Assembly (NCBI GenBank): GCA_030280995.1
Contig: JASXTE010000002.1
Coordinates: 42,182,683-42,246,682, forward strand
Direction of reading: 5' to 3'
DNA from: Hemileia vastatrix
Lineage: Eukaryota; Basidiomycota; Pucciniomycetes; Pucciniales; Zaghouaniaceae
DNA: 64,000 nucleotides
Position 1 is the first letter of the stretch, and every line of letters starts with the position of its first letter. The position numbers and the translations under genes are program-made. Positions 1 to 10,134 of this stretch are shown piece by piece. Below the pieces are notes generated by a model. That model saw only the letters and a list, made by a program, of their open reading frames with translations, had not been told where the DNA came from and searched no databases.

Positions 1-511
1 AACTCCCACTGCTTCAAAAGCAATGTTGAATTCTCCTGAATCAGCTCTAGATATTTCTACTTCTCCTTCTTCTTTCTCTCCACCTCCTATAACAGAGCCT
101 ATTCCTCATCAACCTAAATTCAGCAGCCTAATCAACATTCTTCTTCATCAAAAAGACCCAGATCTCCTAGTCCTCCAATAGTTTCCCGTAAGAAAAGAAA
201 TATTCCAACAGTTAATAGATCTCTAATCCCTGATCCTTCCAGAGACATCAAAAATTTTCTAAAACAAGCTTCATATCACATAACTCAAAATCAATACTCC
301 TCCCTTCTTGAAGAAAAATTTTTACCAAGCCTGCCATTAAATCTTGAGATTGACACAGTTGACTCTAGTAAGCAATTAATATTTTCATTTTTCTTTATAA
401 TCTTTATCTTGATTTTTTTACTTATGACCTGATATATACTCTTCTGGATTCTTTTATACTGCATCAGCTGTAGAAAACCCTTACAGACGCCCTGTGGTGT
501 GGCATTCCACA
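1..511 (+). repeat. Degenerate Ser/Pro-coding repeat remnant
   Basis: The first about 300 bases match 22926-23300 at roughly 80 percent by eye: shared blocks include aaaagcaatgttgaat, cctattcctc and agacccagatc. Translated forward it gives a Ser/Pro-rich, disordered-looking stretch with frame breaks. It is a fragment of the same repeat family as 22560-23420 (family X, part 2). No function is recognisable and no intact ORF remains. Confidence 0.5.
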
Positions 512-569
512 TCTGGGTATGCCGATTAGGTGAAAATTTGATTGAATATTGGTTGAAAGGAAATTATGG

Positions 570-1913
570 TGTAACCAGGTGTTAATTTAGTAATTATGGA
601 TATTTTTGGACTGATTTGTAGAATTTTGGAGTGGTTATATGATGGTATTTTTATTGTGATTTGATGGTTTTATGGATTTGGTAATGGTTTCACTAAATTT
701 TGGGGAGGATTCTCCAACTTTGGGGTATTTTTGGGACTTTTTTTGGTCTATTTTTGGAAGATTAGTAGCAATTTTCTGGATTATCAGGGTAAATATTTGG
801 AATTTCGGAAGGTGATTATTATCATTGGATGGCCCAGATTTTTCTCTATCTTTTATGTCTTGATGGTTTTTTATCATATTTTACTGGTTTCTTAGTGTTT
901 TACTTGATTTAGTGACTTTTAGTATTACTGGTGGATATGGTGTGCTGATGGAATAGCAACTGAGCTCCAGTGCTCTGGTGATTTTCCAGTGCAAAAGCGA
1001 ATTTTACTGGAAAAATTCTTTCATGGTAGAAAAATTATCTCACTGTGGCAAATTCAGCTCAATCTGCCAAAATTAGCTAAATCTAGCAAAATTAGCTCAT
1101 TGTGGAAAAAGAGCTCATTGTGGAAAAATTTGCTCACAGTGGGAAAGTCTGGTCACTGGGTAAAAATTTGGCTATTTTGGCAAAATTTGGTTAGAAATTT
1201 ATTATGCTTACTAGATCAATAATTTATTGTAGATCCTATGCATGTAGGGTACTGTTAAAAAGTTCTGGAGCAGGAGAAACAGGGGGAGGGGAGGAGAATC
1301 TTAGTCTTCTACATTTATTTATTTTTTTAGTTTTTATAATAAGGGTCTTTTTAATAATTAACAATATTTAAAAAAATAACAACAATTATAATAAAAAATT
1401 TTAACATATAGGGTACCATTGGATAGCTCTCATCCTGGATGACTCAAATTTATTACTTTTCTTTTAAAATTCATAAAATAAAAATAAAATAAAGTACACT
1501 CTTTAATTTTGGTGGGAAACTGGATAAACCTGGGGCAGTCCTTTAATAAGGCACCTTTGAACAGGTCATTCCAAAGGTTGTTTCTGGAGTACTTAAATGT
1601 ACTTTTCAGTATCTGGGGCAAGTGTTGCGGCTTGTTCTAAGTATCTGTTGTGACTTTTATCAGTGTAATCTGGTACTAGGTACTTTTTTAGATGATTTAA
1701 CCATTGGTTGCACTTAGATTTGTCTTTATTATAGGTTTCCAACATATTTAAAGTCTAACACTCAGAATTTCAACTCATTCAAATCATCAAGCTAATCTTC
1801 AAGCTTAGTTAATTGAATCTTATGTTTACTTAGAGGGACATGGATTTGTTTTTGTTTTTCCAACTCTTTTGGATTCTTCTTACAGCAAGGAAACTGTAAG
1901 AGTCTATTCTACA
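570..1913 (+). repeat. Probable old solo LTR related to the D/E/F gypsy family
   Basis: Bases 820-870 (tttttctctatcttttatgt block) resemble the E-type LTR at 34720-34745 and 60445-60470. The stretch ends near 1913 with a segment (cttacagcaagg, ctgtaagagt) that is also found at the end of the F 5' LTR near 55280-55300. The start at 570 (tgtaacc after ttatgg) is set by analogy with F and is weak. No ORF is present. Confidence 0.3.
1040..1196. repeat. Degenerate minisatellite, about 19-bp unit
   Basis: About eight diverged units of the form attagctcattgtggaaa lie in tandem, for example at 1087-1104 and 1105-1122. They sit inside the LTR-like remnant. Non-coding. Confidence 0.55.
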
Positions 1914-2484
1914 GCAGTAAGCAGGATCCAAGGGAGTTGGATAAACTGAAGAAGACCCTGTCCCTTTCAGTCAATAAAGAGTTCACAATTAGCTATGCTA
2001 TAACCTCTACTTGATAAGATATAACCAGTAAAATATTTTTTATTAAGAGTTTTGAGATGTAGAATCAGTGTTTTTTATAATGATATTTAAAAACACAACA
2101 GTGGAGCTGCATGTAGAGAAGTGATATAAATGATTGAATAATACATTTTTATGAAGCTTTTATTTTTATATGATTTAGTTGATGAAAATCAGATCCCTGG
2201 AAATGAGACCTTTAAAATGGTACACTATTAAATAATATTAATGTCAATGAGTGAAATTAATAAATTTTTATTTAAAATTATTATATTTATAATGGTATTA
2301 CAATTCTATAATTTGTTATGAAAAATAATTAATAATTGTTTTATATTTTTTGTTGTTTGTTGGCTGTTATTTGATAGATGAATAGATAGATGTATCTAAT
2401 TTCAAGTTTTAAAGGATTTATATGCATAGTATGTCACATGACCTACTTTCCCTAACTGGAGCATTCTGGAGCTTGTCCGGAGCT
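1914..2484. other. AT-rich intergenic or remnant sequence, nothing recognised
   Basis: No ORF longer than a few dozen codons and no repeat shared with the rest of the window was seen. The last 50 bases hold a short GC-richer motif (ggagcattctggagcttgtccgg) into which element A inserted; its other half (agaggtctccagag) follows A at 12224. Confidence 0.5.
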
Positions 2485-2489
2485 CTTCC

Positions 2490-3991
2490 TGTCAGCCTGT
2501 ATATCTCCAGGACTGAGTAAAAAGTGATTATAAGTTATGTTAAACACATGAACTATACATGGGAATAATAAATAAGAGTACACAAATAGTATACATAAGT
2601 AAAATTATGATAATACACAAAAAAATGCCATTATAACACCTTATATACACGCATATATCCACCTTTTATAGGTCTTATGTAGTTAATATTAAGTTGGAAT
2701 ATGTTAGGGTAATCTTAAGAACCTTAAGTATAAGGCTGCATAATTTTTAAGTACACTTAAAGCTGTTATATTCATTGTTTTATGCAAAAAACAAGAAATG
2801 CGCTTTATTTCACTTAAAAGTTGACTATATGCGCTATAAAATTGAGAATATCAAAATTGCGCTTTGACAGATCAATTGGGCTCATTTAGAACTATTGATT
2901 TGGCTATTTAAATGCATAAAAATAACACTTTTTAAATTTGGTGTTTTTTATGCCAGAAATGGCTTCTGTGTACTGGCCACATACTGCCTGCTTTTTTCCC
3001 GTGTGAATAGCTTCATTTTTAGCAAAGTTAGCTTTTTCACACTATAATTACCCCACATTCTACGCCCACTGTGGGGAAACACACTAAAATAGGCGACAGG
3101 CGCTTATTTAGTGTCCTAGCTTAATTAATAATGCATTGACCTTGTTTATATGCACTAATTTCATTAATAACCTCACTCTTGGCACTTTATTTCATCACCA
3201 CGCTTAAATTCGCCTAATTTTAGTCAAGGATTTACCCGTGCAAGCGCCTGCCAAGAACTGCATGTAGTTACCCCACATCTCACGCTCTTTTTTAAGTTTT
3301 TGGGTGGTTTCTCAGTCAATTTTGGTTATTTTTGAATGGGAATTTCACGTAGTATAATGTCAGGATTAGCCCCATTATTTCTACAGTCAATCCCCCTTAT
3401 TATTAAGCTATTATTAACCTTAAAAAGTCTCCTTTAGTCCTTAATATTATTGTTTTATACGCATATACTCTCTTTTTGTCTTTTTCTTTAATTTTGATGG
3501 ATTTCCCTTATTATTTCAGGATTTTGGCAGTTATTACTCTTCTAATTATGTCATGGGTCACTGGGAATGTTGATGGGAATGTCTATTAGTTGTTTAGAGG
3601 CGTTATTAACTGTGTATTGGGTGGTACATCAAGGGAATCATTGGGGAACTCAGTGTGTATAAAAGGAGGAGGTTTTTGGGTTGTATTTCTTCATTCTTTA
3701 TCATTACAATTCAACCAATATAACCAAACCAATTACAATATATATCAATTAGTACTTTTATAAGACTTTTGGATAGTATCTGAATTTATATAATCTATTT
3801 TTCTACCAACTATAAAGATTGTAAGCCATATATAAGAATAGTGAGAATTATATTACTGAGACCTTTATATTTGATTATATTTTACAACTTAGTGGATTAA
3901 AACTACAGTATTCATATAGGACCATTAAAATCTTCTAGACAACTGACTATTCCAGCTAGTTCACGTCCTTGTACTTGATCTTAGCCTGACA
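2490..3991 (+). repeat. 5' LTR of element A
   Basis: Begins TGTCAGCC and ends CTTAGCCTGACA, a terminal inverted hexamer. It is colinear with 10717-12218 over the full 1502 bases. It contains the promoter (TATA-like box at 3658). Confidence 0.95.
3658..3664 (+). promoter_or_regulatory. TATA box in 5' LTR of A
   Basis: TATAAAA within tgtgtataaaaggagg, about 330 bases before the LTR end. The same box is at 11885-11891 in the 3' LTR and 14771-14777 in the diverged LTR of B, so it is conserved within the family. Confidence 0.65.
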
Positions 3992-3993
3992 AT

Positions 3994-4011
3994 TGGGGGC
4001 CTTTCCTCAAG
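3994..4011 (+). other. Candidate primer binding site of A
   Basis: Two bases after the LTR the sequence TGGGGGCC begins with the TGG expected opposite a tRNA CCA end. Only the first seven bases resemble a known tRNA-Pro type site, so the primer is not identified. B has tggagacc at the same place. Confidence 0.35.
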
Positions 4012-4170
4012 AATTCTGTTATAATCCTGTAAGTGAAATTTTCAAAAGAAGGTGCACGTAAATAATATCCCTATAGAAATATTTGGATAATTACAACAGG
4101 TTGGGGTCACTTATATAGTGATTTCAGAAAAAGAAGCCCTGTTATATTATAAAATTGTGATATTGAATCA

Positions 4171-4338
4171 AAAATTTTACCACTAATTTAACTTATAATT
4201 GTTATTAGTGGGTCTGTCAATAGACCAATTAAATTTGAGATCTTTGCAGATAAAATTTTTACCACTAATTTAACATATAATTGTTCTTAGTGGGAGTCTG
4301 TCAATAGACCAATTAAATTTGTGATCTTTGCAGATAAT
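4171..4338 (+). repeat. 84-bp tandem duplication in the 5' leader of A
   Basis: Unit 1 (4171-4253) and unit 2 (4254-4338) share ttaccactaattta, tctgtcaatagaccaatt and gatctttgcagata. Each holds a small hairpin GTCT-gtcaat-AGAC. Element B has a single unit at about 15284-15367. It lies between the PBS and the first ATG, where packaging or translation signals are usually found. Confidence 0.8.
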
Positions 4339-4659
4339 AAACCAATTAAACTGATTAATTGTTTTCTTTTAACAGGACTCTTAATCTTTTCTTTTATTGG
4401 TTTGTAAAATTCATTAAATATTTAGAAAGAATCATACTGACAGTTGTTTTCTTTTGAATATAAAAACACGGCTACATATTGTAGACCAGTTAAATCAAGT
4501 GACCACATAAAAGCATATTTGACTTTTGGCACTTAAATATTCACTTCATACCAATAAGTAAGCAATAAAATTGTCTTCAGTGGTATTGATAAATACTGAT
4601 AAAACTCCTTTTTGAAGTTTTCATATCTAAACTTTCAATTATTTAAATTCCACGTAAAA

Positions 4660-5197
4660 ATGTGTGACAACAATGACATTGTAAGTAATAAGGTAAAACC
4701 TTATAATTTAAGACCTAGAGCTGAAAGACCTGTTACAGGACATTCAAATGGAGGGCCAGGACTCTCCCATAATCAACAACACTCCGTCAATGTCTCTGGA
4801 GGAAAGGGAAAAGCTTTTAAAGCAGGTTTCAATAAAGAAAACAAAAAATACTTTACAAGAACAAGTTCACTCCCTATCCACCCTACTGAACACCTTGACA
4901 ATAAGAGTCAACAATATAGTGGACCAGATCAACAATCTGGAAAAGAGAGCAGCTCAAGGTTTCATAGAAGTCAACCAAGCTCTAGTGGACATAAAGACTC
5001 AACCACCAACAGTGGCACCCAACAATTCCATAGCAACACCTCCAGCCCAAGAGGAGGACCAAAAAATTACAGTAAGCAAATGTAAATGGGATTGGTACGC
5101 CCAAAACTACAACAATCCTCAACAGCAGGGCTCCAGCAGTCACCCTTACAGGGGAAAAGCAAGGAGAGGCAGGGGAAGTGGGATAAGACCTTGGTAA
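4660..5197 (+). CDS. Element A ORF2: spliced coiled-coil protein (159 aa)
   Basis: Exon 1 is 4660-4680 (MCDNNDI), exon 2 is 4739-5197; the intron between is phase 0. The product has a long heptad-rich coiled coil (roughly residues 25-80, starting near LEEREKLLKQVS), a Pro/Thr-rich linker, a WDWY motif near residue 125 and a basic Arg/Gly tail ending RPW. Element B conserves it with mostly conservative changes, and C has an equivalent with WDW and HPYxG. An unspliced alternative is initiation at the internal ATG at 4748. It overlaps the gag-pol frame in another register. The role is unknown; position suggests a Gag N-terminal or assembly protein. Confidence 0.65.
4681..4738 (+). other. Predicted 58-nt phase-0 intron in element A
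   Basis: Donor GTAAGT at 4681-4686 and acceptor TTACAG ending at 4738. Removing it joins the ATG-initiated heptapeptide in frame to ORF2. B has GTGAGT...TTACAG of the same length (15724-15781) and C has GTAAGT...ATGCAG of 73 nt (31013-31085); all are phase 0. Length suits basidiomycete introns. A branch site is not obvious (CTGAA at about 4720). Confidence 0.65.
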
Positions 5198-8124
5198 GTC
5201 ATCCAACTTCTTATGATCAATTATATCAACCTGAAAATAAATTACTTATAGGTAATGAGATTGATAAGGAAATATTGGATATTATTGATAAGGATTTAAA
5301 GGATTATTCATTTGAACAGGATATGTTAAACTTGTCTTTACATGAGGACAATGTAAATAGTTTTATTGATCACCAGGAAAAAACTATTAATATAAAAATG
5401 GAATCAAATGAATTAAATCTTGACCCTGATAATGAGTCTTCTGAATTGGACACGGAAAAAATAGAATATTTTTTAAAAGAGAATCCAATGGAATCAAAAA
5501 TAATAAGTAAATTATTATTGAGAATTGAAAAATTGGAAGAGTTCTCAAAAGAGTCAAACATTAATACAGAAAATGTATTATTACAACTAACACAATCATT
5601 GAGTACCACAGCCAATAAATTAAAAATTATTGAAAATTCAAATAATGAATTAATCAATGAGAATAAAAGATTAAAATCTGAGATTAGAAATTTAGAAAGT
5701 AAATTAGAACACTCTCAGAATATTATGGCTACCATAGAGGGACGTGTAAAATTGTCTTTTTCAAATGTAAATGATACCTTAAATCATGTACCTGTGATAA
5801 AAGATAGGTTACAAAGAGTAGAAATTGAAGTAGCTAACATTTTGAAAAATACTGAAACAATAAAAGATAATACCTCTTATGTAGAAAGAGTACCAGTTTT
5901 TATGAAACACTCTGATGATAAACCAATGATTGAACATGAACATAGTGTTATGGGCTCTGAGAATATAAAATCAGTAAAAGATGAGATAAATGATCATCTT
6001 TCTAAAGTAAGTGAATTACTCAATATTCCTCAGGTTAGGGAAGCAAAAACTAGCCAAAAGAACTGGCCTAAGTTAGACCAGTACCCTTCTTTTGACGGGG
6101 ATTCAAAGTCTGATTGGCAACAATTCATACAAAGAATTGATAACTTAAAATTTTCATATAAATTACCTGATGAAGAAATTACTTCAAAGTTAATATCTTT
6201 ATTTACAGATGTGGCCTTATTATGGTTTGAATCTGTATTGAGTGAGGGAATTAATTACTCCTGGAATGAATGGAAGGCACTAATTGAAAGGCAATTTGGT
6301 GGCCCAAAATTTAGAATCACTCAACAAAGACTGTATGAAAGGGCCAGATATAATCCAAATGCTGGAGATAAACCCATGGTCTTCTTAATGAATTTAATAA
6401 AAATCATGAAAGCTATGGATCCAAAAATGGATTATGAAGAGTGGAAAGAAAAAATAATATACAAGTTGCCTATATCAGTTAGAGACATTATTGTAGCTAG
6501 AACTGAAACTGTCAGAGACACCTCTGGATTCATTAATATATGCAATGAGATATTATTAAACCACAAGTATGAAACCAAGTATAGTAATTACAGACAAAGT
6601 TTTGATGTGGTAAAACCTACTACAAGTAAGTTACCAGTGGAAAAGAAAAAACCTTCAGCTCCCCTTGTCCCTAAGAGACAAGAAAATAACACTTGTTACA
6701 AATGTAATGAACCTTGGGTTAAAGGTCACACTTGTAAGAAAAGAATTAATGTTCTTGAAAACTCACAGAATTCTGAACCTAGTAATCATGAAGATGAGAA
6801 TGTGGAATCCAGTGAGGATTGCAAGAGTAACATATCTTACAGTGATGATGAAAATGAGATATTTGTATTAGAACAGGATATAATGTTCCTGAATGATGCT
6901 ATACCTCATACAGACACACCTTTAACTTCCATAGAGGAAGCTGAAATAATTAAAGATGTATCTCATGATACTTACAAAATAACACCTATCAGAGCACCTA
7001 TTATCATATGTGGAAAAGAAATGAATGCCATTCTTGACACTGGGGCTGCAGGTAGTGTAGTTTCACTTAATGCATTAATGAAACTTGATAGTAAGTACCA
7101 GGAAAAACTAGAACCTGTTCAGACAAAGAACTGGAGGGGTTTTGGTTCAGTATTAAATCCAATTGGCAAATACAAAACTGCTGTATTCTTTAAATATAAT
7201 AATGGATATGTTAGAGCAGTTTGTGAATTTGTAGTAATGGATAATAATAATTGTAGTGATTGGTTTATTATTGGCAATGATTTATTGACAAAATTTGGCA
7301 TTAAACTAGATCCTGCAAACAGTTGTTTCACCATAGGGGTGAATGGTAAAAGGAAATTCAAAATATGTTCTGAAAATTCAGTATATGCCATTTCTCCTAG
7401 AGAAGAACAACTGCAAGGTGGAAGAACCACCAATGAAGTGGGTGAATTGGAAAATGAAATCCAAAAGGCCTTTTTCAGTCCTCAACTCTCAAAAATTGAA
7501 CAAGAAGATATTTTGAGACTGATTAAATCATATCCTATGGCATTTGCTCATGGCTCAAATGAACTAGGATTGGTCAAAGACCATGAGATGAAAATCTCTT
7601 TAAGCTGTGATCTGGATAATATTCCTGGCAGCTTAAAAAAGAAACCTTACCCAGCATCTCCTGCAAAAAGGAAAGATATTGAAGACAATATAAAATTGTT
7701 GTTGGAAATGGGTATTGTTGAAAAAGTGGACACAACACCTAAGTATTGTGTCATTTCACCAGTATTAATCTCTTATGAAAAAGATAAGGCAAGATTATGC
7801 GGTGATTATAGAGCTCTGAATACATATACAGTAGATGATATTTACCCTCTACCAAGGATAGCTTCTATCCATGCTACCTTACAAGGAGCAAAATATATTT
7901 CCTGTCTGGATGGGAACAAGGGTTACCACCAGATTCCTGTGGAAAGAAATTCTCAAAATTACTTATTAATAACCACACATATGGGTATATATAAGTATGT
8001 GAGAATGCCATTTGGCCCAAAGAATGCCCCTTCAGTCTTCCAAAAATTGATGGATAGTGTTTTTCATCAGGAAATGGTTGAAGGATGGCTATTGGTCTAT
8101 ATTGATGACATCATAGTGTTTTGA
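5086..8124 (+). CDS. Element A Gag-Pol, first part: capsid, zinc knuckle, protease, RT
   Basis: This is 1012 aa from the ATG directly after a TAA at 5083. Residues about 325-500 form a retrotransposon Gag capsid domain (DWQQFIQRID, WNEWKALIERQFG). A knuckle CYKCNEPWVKGHTC starts near residue 537. The aspartic protease motif DTGA is at residue 651-654. RT follows with LCGDYRALN, LDGNKGYHQIP, FGPKNAPSVFQ and catalytic YIDD at 8098-8109. The frame ends at TGA 8122-8124, where B has TCA and C has TCT, so this is a derived nonsense and RNase H/integrase continue in the same register. Translation may begin by -1 frameshift from ORF2 rather than at 5086. Confidence 0.9.
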   Translation: MGLVRPKLQQSSTAGLQQSPLQGKSKERQGKWDKTLVSHPTSYDQLYQPENKLLIGNEIDKEILDIIDKDLKDYSFEQDMLNLSLHEDNVNSFIDHQEKTINIKMESNELNLDPDNESSELDTEKIEYFLKENPMESKIISKLLLRIEKLEEFSKESNINTENVLLQLTQSLSTTANKLKIIENSNNELINENKRLKSEIRNLESKLEHSQNIMATIEGRVKLSFSNVNDTLNHVPVIKDRLQRVEIEVANILKNTETIKDNTSYVERVPVFMKHSDDKPMIEHEHSVMGSENIKSVKDEINDHLSKVSELLNIPQVREAKTSQKNWPKLDQYPSFDGDSKSDWQQFIQRIDNLKFSYKLPDEEITSKLISLFTDVALLWFESVLSEGINYSWNEWKALIERQFGGPKFRITQQRLYERARYNPNAGDKPMVFLMNLIKIMKAMDPKMDYEEWKEKIIYKLPISVRDIIVARTETVRDTSGFINICNEILLNHKYETKYSNYRQSFDVVKPTTSKLPVEKKKPSAPLVPKRQENNTCYKCNEPWVKGHTCKKRINVLENSQNSEPSNHEDENVESSEDCKSNISYSDDENEIFVLEQDIMFLNDAIPHTDTPLTSIEEAEIIKDVSHDTYKITPIRAPIIICGKEMNAILDTGAAGSVVSLNALMKLDSKYQEKLEPVQTKNWRGFGSVLNPIGKYKTAVFFKYNNGYVRAVCEFVVMDNNNCSDWFIIGNDLLTKFGIKLDPANSCFTIGVNGKRKFKICSENSVYAISPREEQLQGGRTTNEVGELENEIQKAFFSPQLSKIEQEDILRLIKSYPMAFAHGSNELGLVKDHEMKISLSCDLDNIPGSLKKKPYPASPAKRKDIEDNIKLLLEMGIVEKVDTTPKYCVISPVLISYEKDKARLCGDYRALNTYTVDDIYPLPRIASIHATLQGAKYISCLDGNKGYHQIPVERNSQNYLLITTHMGIYKYVRMPFGPKNAPSVFQKLMDSVFHQEMVEGWLLVYIDDIIVF
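5152..5158 (+). promoter_or_regulatory. Candidate -1 ribosomal frameshift heptamer G GGA AAA
   Basis: In the ORF2 register the codons are AGG GGA AAA, so GGGAAAA has the X XXY YYZ form. A -1 slip leads into the long gag-pol frame, which is open there. It follows the HPYRG codons; element C has A AAA AAC shortly after its HPYQG codons. Confidence 0.6.
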
Positions 8125-10134
8125 AAAACATATGATGAACATTTAAATCACCTGAAAAGAGTCTTTCAAAAAATGGATGAAATTAATATGACTATTGCAT
8201 TAAAGAAAGGTAAGTTTGGATTTCAATCCTTGAAAGTACTTGGACATGTTGTATCTGGATTACAAATTTGTGTTGACCAGAATAAAGTGGCAGCAATTAA
8301 AAACATTGGGATACCTAAAAATGTAAAAGAGGTTCAAAGTTTTTTGGGTATGTGTGGATATTATAGACAATATATTAAAAATTACCAATCCATTGCAGCC
8401 CCTTTAACGACATTAATCAGGAAGAATGAAGCTTTCATTTGGAATAATGAAAGACAGCACGCCTTTAATAAATTAAAGGAATGTTTAATGTCAGCTCCAA
8501 TATTGGGACTGCCAGATTACACCCTACCTTTTATCTTGTACACTGATGCAAGTTTCATAGGTTTGGGTGCTGCTTTACAGCAAAAACAGATAATAAATGG
8601 AAAATTATCTGAAGTAGTTATCTGTTATATATCCAGAACCTTAAGAAAGACAGAATTAAGGTATGGTGCCACACAGCTAGAATGTTTAGCCGTGGTGTGG
8701 GCTTTGGAGAAACTTCATTACTATCTGGAAGACCAGAAGTTTGAACTTATAACAGATTGCAGTGCAGTAAAATCATTACTAAACATGAAAACACCTAATA
8801 GGCACATGTTTAGATGGCAACTAGCTGTACAAGAGTACAGAGGAAGAATGACAATCACTCACAGAGCAGGAACATTGCATTCAAATGTGGATTTATTATC
8901 CAGAAGTCCTTTGCCAAATGATGCTGACAACCCAGCTTATGTACCTGAAAATGAGGTTATACATATATTTGGGATTTATATAGTGGATTTAGAAGAAGAG
9001 TTTATGCAAACTATATTGGAAAATTATTCATCTGATAAAGATTTGTCTAAGCTATCTACCATTCTTAATGATCCAACAAATGCCTCCATGAGTGCATTAA
9101 TTAAAACCTTGCCTCCAAAGTATAAAAATGCGTTGGAAAAAGGTAAACTATCAATTGAAGATGGATATATATATTACAGGAAAAAGTTAAGCAATGTAAT
9201 AGTAATACCACCTTCTATGAAAGAGTTAATGTTGAGTACTTGTCATGATGACATCTTAGCTGGTCATTTTGACTTTAACAAAACATTAACCAGAGTTAAA
9301 AATACAGCCTGGTGGATAAACATGAAAGAGGATGTACAAAAATACATTGAAACATGTGACTCTTGTCAGAAATCTAAAAGATTAACTGGGAAGAGAGCTG
9401 GGTTGTTACAACAAATAGAGCAGCCAAAAGCTCCATGGGAAATTATAAACATGGATTTTGTAACTGGCTTGCCATTAGCAGGAAAAGAAAGTTTCAATTC
9501 TTGCTGGGTAATAGTGGATAGATTAACAAAAATGTGTAAGTTTATCCCTACCCATAAAGAGGTATCTGCTAAAGACTTGGCGTTACTATGGTGGACTCAG
9601 ATGATGAATACTGCTGGGTTCCCCAAAGCCATAATCTCTGACAGAGATCCTAAATTTACTTCAGAGTTCTGGACATCTTTGATGGAAGTATCAGGTTGTC
9701 AATTAAAATTGTCTACAGCACACCATCCACAAACTGATGGGCTGGCTGAGAGGATGATACAAACTCTAGAAGACATGATCAGAAGATATTGTGCCTTTGG
9801 ATTAGAATACAAAGACAATGAGAAATTCACACATCACTGGGTAACATTAATTCCTGGCCTTGAATTTGCTTATAACAGCACAACTCATTCTGTAACAGAG
9901 AAGAAACCATTTGAACTCTGGCTGGGATATGTACCAAATACCCCAGTAAATCTTTTAAATAAACTACCAAGGTTGGATATACACCCTGGCACTAAATCCT
10001 TTATTCATATGCAACAAATGTGTAGAAAGCATGCAGAAGAATGCATCCAAAAAGCATTTGAATATGAAAAGAAAAGGTGGGACAAATCTCATAAAGAATT
10101 TGAATTTAAAAAGGGAGATGAAGTCCTCATATAA
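8125..10134 (+). CDS. Element A Pol, middle part: RT end, RNase H, integrase
   Basis: Same register as the upstream part. The RT connection (GHVVSGLQICVDQNK, FLGMCGYYRQYI) is followed by RNase H with YTDAS, LECLAVVWALEKL and ITDCSAVKSL (the Asp-Glu-Asp set). Integrase has its zinc-binding N-terminus (HDDILAGH, CDSCQ) and DDE residues in MDFVTGLP, SDRDPKFTSEFW and TDGLAERM. The register stops at TAA 10132-10134 where C has a serine codon, another derived nonsense. All catalytic residues that I can place are present. Confidence 0.9.
   Translation, partial: KTYDEHLNHLKRVFQKMDEINMTIALKKGKFGFQSLKVLGHVVSGLQICVDQNKVAAIKNIGIPKNVKEVQSFLGMCGYYRQYIKNYQSIAAPLTTLIRKNEAFIWNNERQHAFNKLKECLMSAPILGLPDYTLPFILYTDASFIGLGAALQQKQIINGKLSEVVICYISRTLRKTELRYGATQLECLAVVWALEKLHYYLEDQKFELITDCSAVKSLLNMKTPNRHMFRWQLAVQEYRGRMTITHRAGTLHSNVDLLSRSPLPNDADNPAYVPENEVIHIFGIYIVDLEEEFMQTILENYSSDKDLSKLSTILNDPTNASMSALIKTLPPKYKNALEKGKLSIEDGYIYYRKKLSNVIVIPPSMKELMLSTCHDDILAGHFDFNKTLTRVKNTAWWINMKEDVQKYIETCDSCQKSKRLTGKRAGLLQQIEQPKAPWEIINMDFVTGLPLAGKESFNSCWVIVDRLTKMCKFIPTHKEVSAKDLALLWWTQMMNTAGFPKAIISDRDPKFTSEFWTSLMEVSGCQLKLSTAHHPQTDGLAERMIQTLEDMIRRYCAFGLEYKDNEKFTHHWVTLIPGLEFAYNSTTHSVTEKKPFELWLGYVPNTPVNLLNKLPRLDIHPGTKSFIHMQQMCRKHAEECIQKAFEYEKKRWDKSHKEFEFKKGDEVLI

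Noticed and set aside
3992..4010. tRNA-Pro primer for element A
   Set aside because: Only the first seven bases agree with the known site; left as unassigned.
4612..5085. 157-aa frame of A as an independent gene
   Set aside because: B has stops in this register while the overlapping coiled-coil frame is kept; treated as the unspliced register only.
5192..5198. Strong donor-like ggtaagt at the end of ORF2 in A
   Set aside because: B has ggaaagt and C nothing similar; no conserved acceptor downstream, so no intron is called.
8122..8124. TGA as selenocysteine or programmed readthrough
   Set aside because: B has TCA and C has TCT, so it is a plain nonsense mutation; no recoding signal seen.
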